A stretch of 64,000 nt of DNA from Spirochaetales bacterium. GTDB lineage: Bacteria; Spirochaetota; Spirochaetia; JABEVK01. The DNA is taken from positions 1 to 64,000 of the forward strand of contig CANJXC010000004.1 of the NCBI GenBank assembly GCA_947478845.1. Direction: 5' to 3'. Under the pieces are notes generated by a model. The model worked only from the letters and a program-made list of their open reading frames with translations, searched no databases and was not told where the DNA came from. The position numbers and the translations under genes are program-made. This document shows positions 61,656 through 64,000 of this stretch, piece by piece (the stretch's first letter is position 1; each line of letters begins with the position of its first letter).

Positions 61656-62848
61656 ATGCGGCACTTGGTTTCTTGGCTAGCCGCTACCTCGTGAGTCGCC
61701 GCAAGCACCGTGGAATGGGTTCATCGGTGTCTTCCTTCGTGGGGCTTTCGGCGGGCGTCGTGGTTCTCAACTCGGTGCTTTCGGTCATGAACGGCTTTCA
61801 GCTCACCTACATTGAGTCGCTCATGGAGGTTTCCTCATCACACATACGCTGGAGTACTGCGGCTCCTCATCAGGAAGCGCTGAGGGCTCTAGAGGGAGTA
61901 CCTGGAGTGGTTGCGGTCTTGGATGAGACCGAAAGCCAAAGTTTGGTTTCGACCGAGGCCGGAGGGGAGCGGGGGGCCGTGGTTCGTGGCTTTCCCCCCG
62001 GTGCCCTCACCCGCGACCGGGGTTTGGCGGCCCATCTGGATTGGGAATCGGGCGGTATGCCGCAAATGGGAGAGGTCGCTCTCGGAAGTGCACTCGCGCA
62101 CACCCTTGGTGCTTACCTAGGGGGAACTGTGAGGCTCACAGCGCTGACAGGGGCAGGTTTTTCTCTCCTGGCTCCTACAACACTGGAATACCGGCTGGCG
62201 GGCACGTTTTCGACGGGTTACTACGATTTGGATGCCACTTGGGTCATTCTACCGCTCGCTGAGGCGCTCGCGGGTTTGGCTGGACCCCAGGACCGCCTTG
62301 TTGCAATTAAGCTCAAGCACCCCGAGGATGCCTCATGGATGCGGATCAAGCTGGCCGAAGCGACCGGACGTCCGCCGGGTGAGTTCCGCAGTTGGGATGA
62401 GTTTAACAGTGCTTTCTACGGTGCCTTGCGCACGGAAAAGACTTCCATGATGGTTTTGGTAGGGTTAATTTTCCTTGTCGTCGGGGCCAATCTGTATTTC
62501 TCCCAAAAACGGGCTGTCTTGGAGCACAGGGAAGACCTCGCCCTGTTGAGGGCTACCGGAACTTCTGCGAGCCGGCTTCGTCTTGTGTTCACTCTCGAAG
62601 GTTTGACCGTTGGAACCTCGGCCGCTGTTGTGGGGACGATTGCCGGCTGGGCTTTGTCCCTAGCTCTTGGTTCCCTTGGACTTTTTTCTTCAGAAGCTTT
62701 TTATATTCCTGCCGTTCCCGCCCGAATGGTGGTGGATGAGGTCCTAGCCATTGCCGTCGCCTGCATAGCCTCGGCAACTGTCGCGGCGGGACTTGCCTCA
62801 GCTCAGGTGCTCAGGGTAGCACCCGGGGAAGTTTTGAAGCACGCATGA
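61652..62848 (+). CDS. LolC/E-like ABC transporter permease (first)
   Basis: 398 residues from GTG 61652 (overlapping the preceding stop). Typical LolC/MacB-type layout: one N-terminal helix (FVGLSAGVVVLNSVLSVMNG), a large periplasmic MacB-PCD-like domain, then three C-terminal helices (MMVLVGLIFLVVGANLYFSQ; VGTSAAVVGTIAGWALSLAL; EVLAIAVACIASATVAAGLA). It should help release lipoproteins from the inner membrane. Overlaps lolD by ATGA. Confidence 0.88.
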   Translation: MNAALGFLASRYLVSRRKHRGMGSSVSSFVGLSAGVVVLNSVLSVMNGFQLTYIESLMEVSSSHIRWSTAAPHQEALRALEGVPGVVAVLDETESQSLVSTEAGGERGAVVRGFPPGALTRDRGLAAHLDWESGGMPQMGEVALGSALAHTLGAYLGGTVRLTALTGAGFSLLAPTTLEYRLAGTFSTGYYDLDATWVILPLAEALAGLAGPQDRLVAIKLKHPEDASWMRIKLAEATGRPPGEFRSWDEFNSAFYGALRTEKTSMMVLVGLIFLVVGANLYFSQKRAVLEHREDLALLRATGTSASRLRLVFTLEGLTVGTSAAVVGTIAGWALSLALGSLGLFSSEAFYIPAVPARMVVDEVLAIAVACIASATVAAGLASAQVLRVAPGEVLKHA

Positions 62849-63525
62849 ATGAGCCCTTGCTTGAGTTCCTCAGGGTTACCAAGGAGTTCAGAGAGACTGC
62901 CGAGCCGGTGGTTTTGTTCCGAGATCTCGATTTTGCACTTCAATCAGGCCATTCCGTATCGCTGATGGGGGAGTCGGGAACCGGCAAAAGCACGTTCCTG
63001 CAATTAGCAGCGGGTCTAGACACCCCATCCTCCGGAGCGGTTCTGCTGGGAGGCCGTGAAATCAGCTCTCTACCGGAAAAAGACCTCAATGAACTGCGGG
63101 CCCAAGGCGTGGGTTTGGTCTTTCAGTTTCATTTTTTGCTCAAAGAGTTTTCGGTCCTTGAAAATGTCCTTCTTCCAGCCTGGCTGGCCGGTACGCCCCG
63201 AGTGAAGGCCACCAAGCGAGCCCTGGAACTTCTGGAACAGGTGGGTTTGTCTGCACGTCAGGGGCATTTCCCAGCCCAACTTTCCGGGGGTGAAAAGCAA
63301 CGGGCTGCTCTGGCCCGGGCCCTGATCAACGACCCTCCTTTAGTGCTCGCCGACGAACCGACCGGTAACTTGGACGAGCGCAACGCTGCCCTGGTCCAGG
63401 ACCTGCTTTTGCGTTTGGTGGTTGACCACCACAAGACGCTTCTATTGGTTACCCACGACAAAGTCTTTGCCGGCCGGACGGACCTGAGTTACCGGTTGAC
63501 AGCAGGAAAGTTGGAAAGATCGTGA
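62845..63525 (+). CDS. lolD: LolD-like ABC transporter ATPase
   Basis: 226 residues with Walker A GESGTGKSTFLQLA, Q-loop LVFQFHFLLKEFSVLENVLL, signature LSGGEKQRAALARAL, Walker B LVLADEPTGNLDE and the His switch LLLVTHD. The LKEFSVLENVLLP stretch is typical of LolD. Flanked by two permease genes, the LolCDE arrangement. Confidence 0.92.
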   Translation: MNEPLLEFLRVTKEFRETAEPVVLFRDLDFALQSGHSVSLMGESGTGKSTFLQLAAGLDTPSSGAVLLGGREISSLPEKDLNELRAQGVGLVFQFHFLLKEFSVLENVLLPAWLAGTPRVKATKRALELLEQVGLSARQGHFPAQLSGGEKQRAALARALINDPPLVLADEPTGNLDERNAALVQDLLLRLVVDHHKTLLLVTHDKVFAGRTDLSYRLTAGKLERS

Positions 63526-64000
63526 ATCCTCGATTGGGCTTTAAACTTGGTTGGAGGGCCTTTGTTACCAGAAGTGGGGTAGGTGGCGGACGCTTCCTTT
63601 GGTCGAGTTCGCTGGCCCTTGCGTTGGGGTTGGTGCCTTTGGTGGTTGTTCTGTCAATTGCCGATGGAATGATCGACAGCATTTCTTCCCGAACCATTGA
63701 AACCCTGCTTTCGCATGAACAGGCTTGGCCGGTTACTTTGAACGCAGATCAAGATCTCCAGGAAAAATTGTCGAAGGTGGCTGGCTTCCGTGCCGCGTAC
63801 CGCGAACAAAGCGGTTTTGGCCTCGCTTATTCGCAAACGGCGCGCTTAGGGGTGACCTTGCGTGGTGTGGAAGACCGTTGGGCAGGGGATCCCGGCGTAA
63901 GGAGGTTCTTGAGCGCCGATTCGGGAACCCTTGTGTTTCCCGATCAAGAGAGCCTTTGGGTCGGCCGGGAAGCCTCGGTGAGGCTGGGGGTGAAAGTTGG
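63522..64000 (+). CDS. LolE-like permease (second), cut by the window end
   Basis: Starts at GTG 63522, overlapping the lolD stop (GTGA), and runs past the window end with no stop in the 159 codons seen. First helix LWSSSLALALGLVPLVVVLS, followed by IADGMIDSISSRTIETLLS and a periplasmic part (LGVTLRGVEDRWAGDPGVRR), the same type as the first permease. Confidence 0.85.
   Translation, partial: MNPRLGFKLGWRAFVTRSGVGGGRFLWSSSLALALGLVPLVVVLSIADGMIDSISSRTIETLLSHEQAWPVTLNADQDLQEKLSKVAGFRAAYREQSGFGLAYSQTARLGVTLRGVEDRWAGDPGVRRFLSADSGTLVFPDQESLWVGREASVRLGVKV

Overview
The window reads as a chromosomal segment of a spirochaete. Two FlaB-type flagellins with the same '[12 protein letters not shown]' start sit next to FlaG and FliD, followed by tsaE and tsaB in an order I recall from Treponema. 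Other spirochaete-flavoured content includes PEGA, LysM, REC-PilZ-like and 7TM-cyclase-like proteins and an Rnf C/D/A set. Genes are tightly packed, many with 1-4 bp ATGA/GTGA/TTGA overlaps, and non-ATG starts are common. No rRNA and no CRISPR array are visible.

Layout. (1) 1-2.9 kb: an ECF sigma factor with a membrane-protein partner, then a low-GC aldo/keto reductase cut off and fused to a 5'-truncated IS30-type transposase. (2) 3.0-9.05 kb: an integrated element abutting a tRNA-Asn gene. It carries a tyrosine integrase, an excisionase-like protein, a primase-helicase with an in-frame TGA, and a zinc-ribbon protein with its own promoter and operator-like palindrome. (3) 9.05-18.5 kb: tRNA-Asn, a LysM amidase operon, mfd, trmB and citrate synthase. 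(4) 18.5-26.4 kb: a TetR-controlled RND efflux operon (tetR, adaptor, RND pump, surface lipoprotein, TolC, NUDIX remnant), nearly every junction overlapping. (5) 26.4-33.5 kb: asnS, a TrpR-like regulator, a BI-1 protein, NUDIX, a queuosine-precursor transporter behind a candidate preQ1 riboswitch, an EamA transporter, a dienelactone-hydrolase-like protein, an RlmM-like methyltransferase and an unlisted 47-residue CxxC micro-protein. (6) 33.5-43.4 kb: mrfB-mrfA DNA repair pair, MazG, a sigma-70 factor, tsaD, a lipoprotein/7TM/cyclase-like protein, tsaB and tsaE. (7) 43.4-48.7 kb: flagellar filament cluster with structured flagellin leaders. (8) 48.7-55.6 kb: pseudouridine synthase, DUF212, rnfC-rnfD-rnfA/E and a catalytically degenerate GH57 protein. 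(9) 55.5-64 kb: Fn3/TPR protein, Cas2-like protein coupled to prfB (with the classical +1 frameshift), PEGA protein, ftsY and a LolC-LolD-LolE-type transporter running off the window end.

How the genes connect: three of the four bacterial t6A genes lie within 4 kb; the efflux operon is a complete tripartite pump plus an unexplained lipoprotein; and both flagellin mRNAs carry hairpins that present GGA motifs near or at the ribosome-binding site, suggesting post-transcriptional (CsrA-like) control. The most unusual items are the flagellin leaders, the preQ1-like leader, the TGA-interrupted primase, the dead GH57 beside a partial Rnf operon, the pseudo-cyclase, and the leaderless Cas2-like gene ahead of prfB. 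All function calls are from motif reading only; no database search was run.
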